Shown in pieces: positions 62,989-64,000 of a stretch of DNA of 64,000 nucleotides; position 1 is the first letter of the stretch; the number at the start of each line of letters is the position of its first letter. The notes beneath the pieces are model-generated. The model had not been told where the DNA came from and searched no databases. It was given only the letters and a program-made list of their open reading frames with translations. The position numbers were made by a program, and so were the translations under genes. Source of the stretch: Telluria mixta (lineage in GTDB: Bacteria; Pseudomonadota; Gammaproteobacteria; Burkholderiales; Burkholderiaceae_D); contig NZ_CP119520.1 of assembly GCF_029223865.1 (NCBI RefSeq), positions 5,270,001 through 5,334,000 of the forward strand, read 5' to 3'.

Positions 62989-63088
62989 CTAATCACAGAT
63001 TAGATTGGACCGGATTTCTTGTCAAGCAACGGATCGATTGACATCGCCGGGGACGTGTTCTAGCATCCGTTAACTAATCAGTGGTTAG
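62989..63088. promoter_or_regulatory. Two matching palindromic operators in a divergent promoter
   Basis: CTAATCACAGATTAG (62989-63003) is a perfect palindrome with 3-bp centre. CTAATCAGTGGTTAG (63074-63088) is the same element with one arm mismatch. Centres are 85 bp apart, about eight helical turns, and each lies close to one of the two divergent start codons. Binding of one regulator to both, possibly with looping, is likely. The regulator gene is not identifiable here. Confidence 0.65.
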
Positions 63089-63103
63089 ATAAAGGGAGGG
63101 GAC

Positions 63104-64000
63104 ATGCGACGTTTGCGGATGGGAATGATTGGCGGCGGGCCGGGCTCGTTCATCGGTCCGGTGCACCGGATCGCGGCGGAACTTGACCGCGAGATCGAAT
63201 TGGTGGCGGGCGCGTTTTCCAGCGACCCGCAGCGTAGCCGGCGGGCCGGCATGGATTACCGCATCGATCCGGCGCGGGCGTATACCGACGTCGCGGCGAT
63301 GCTGGACGGGGAGCGGGCGCGTGAGGATGGCATCGACTTCGTCGCCATCGTCACGCCGAACCACCATCACCTGCCGGCCGCGCGCGCCGCGCTGGCTGCG
63401 GGGCTCCCCGTCATGAGCGACAAGCCCGCCACCGCGACGTACGAGGAGGCGCTGGAACTGGCGCGCCTGGTGCGCGCATCCGGACTGCCGTACGGGCTGA
63501 CGCACACCTATTCCGGTTATCCACTCGTGCGCGAGGCGCGTGCGCGCGTGGTGGCCGGCGCGCTCGGCAAGGTGCGCAAGGTCGTGGTCGAGTATCCGCA
63601 GGGCTGGCTCGCGGGCGCAGCCAGCGGCAAGCAGGCCGAGTGGCGCGTCGATCCCGCGCGCAGTGGGGAGGGCGGCTGCATTGGCGACATCGGCACGCAT
63701 GCCTTCCAGCTGGCGGAATTCATCACCGGCCTGAAGGTCACCGAACTGTTCGCGGACCTGGGCGTGGTCGGCGCCGGCCGGGTGCTCGACGACGACTGTT
63801 CGGTCCTGCTGCGCTTCGATAACGGCGCGCGTGGCGTGCTGCTCGCGAGCCAGATCGAGGTCGGCGAACTGAACGGCCTGCGCATCCGCGTGTACGGCGA
63901 CAAGGGGGGACTGCGCTGGCGCCAGGAGCGGCCGAACACCCTCGCCATCGACACCATCGACGGCCGCACGGAGATCGTCCACGCAAGCGGCGCCGGCCTC
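63104..64000 (+). CDS. Gfo/Idh/MocA-family oxidoreductase, C-terminus cut by window edge
   Basis: The ATG at 63104 follows AAGGGAGGGG and the frame stays open to the right edge (299 residues visible). It begins MRRLRMGMIGGGPGSFIGPV, then has GLPVMSDKPATATYEEALEL and GGCIGDIGTHAFQLAEFITG. It closely parallels the protein at 51558 (GMVGGGEGAFIGAVHRIAAR, GGAIGDIGTHAWQLAD), so it is a paralogue probably acting on a related 3-keto-sugar. It is controlled from the divergent promoter with twin palindromes. Confidence 0.9.
   Translation, partial: MRRLRMGMIGGGPGSFIGPVHRIAAELDREIELVAGAFSSDPQRSRRAGMDYRIDPARAYTDVAAMLDGERAREDGIDFVAIVTPNHHHLPAARAALAAGLPVMSDKPATATYEEALELARLVRASGLPYGLTHTYSGYPLVREARARVVAGALGKVRKVVVEYPQGWLAGAASGKQAEWRVDPARSGEGGCIGDIGTHAFQLAEFITGLKVTELFADLGVVGAGRVLDDDCSVLLRFDNGARGVLLASQIEVGELNGLRIRVYGDKGGLRWRQERPNTLAIDTIDGRTEIVHASGAGL

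Overview
The window is high-GC DNA, about two thirds G+C by eye. Genes are closely packed, with many ATGA/GTGA stop-start overlaps, and there are large families of TonB-dependent receptors, glycoside hydrolases and LysR/LacI/GntR/TetR/AraC regulators. I see no tRNA, rRNA, insertion sequence, phage or CRISPR. Gene content suggests a plant- or soil-associated betaproteobacterium of the Oxalobacteraceae (Massilia/Telluria-like). That placement is inference from style and content, not from a marker gene. Both window edges cut genes: an M24 peptidase on the left and a Gfo/Idh/MocA oxidoreductase on the right.

Layout. 1-6300: trans-4-hydroxy-L-proline catabolism, with an epimerase, a three-subunit D-hydroxyproline dehydrogenase, a DHDPS-like deaminase, a proline-type peptidase and a divergent PAS-AraC regulator. 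6500-15630: mixed housekeeping and accessory genes (chemotaxis receptor, SUFU-domain protein, DUF188, FadR-type regulator, DUF3422, a frameshifted CPBP protease, DUF6600 His/Pro-rich protein, TauE/SafE permease, a 59-aa membrane protein). 15637-20959 (minus): aryl-sulfate sulfotransferase, TonB receptor and sulfatase. Divergent from it, 21203-29070 (plus): LLM flavin monooxygenase, GH3, FMN reductase, TetR, MFS, a 45-aa protein, SnoaL-like and ThuA-like proteins. 29081-39874: LysR, a GH106-type rhamnosidase (minus), then TonB receptor, esterase, GH1 and GH43. 39887-45317 (minus): the unit lacI-lysR-GH3-MFS.

The most notable region is 45546-58369. The first transcription unit (MFS, TIM-barrel protein, 126-aa beta protein, second TIM-barrel protein, small subunit plus GMC subunit of a glucoside 3-dehydrogenase, Gfo/Idh/MocA) has the parts of the 3-oxidation plus C-C-cleaving C-deglycosidase pathway (DgpABC/CarABC type). 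It ends in tandem terminators. The second unit (alpha/beta C-C hydrolase, double-VOC dioxygenase, Rieske ferredoxin, FAD monooxygenase, cyclase-family hydrolase, FAH-family hydrolase) resembles a flavonoid aglycone ring-degradation (fde-type) operon. Together they suggest complete use of aromatic C-glycosides such as C-glycosyl flavonoids: sugar oxidation, C-glycosidic bond cleavage, A-ring hydroxylation and ring opening. A conserved element of the form TGGAT-N16-ATC precedes both units and the TonB receptor at 33641, suggesting one regulon that could be controlled by one of two NodD-like LysR proteins.

58849-64000 continues the 3-keto-sugar theme: an IlvD/Edd sugar-acid dehydratase, a DUF1080 (3-keto-disaccharide hydrolase family) protein and two Gfo/Idh/MocA oxidoreductases around a divergent promoter with two matching palindromes. 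Three genes (CPBP protease, TonB receptor, GH1) each look as if one base is missing in a short G/C run. These may be assembly errors or real inactivating or phase-variable mutations.
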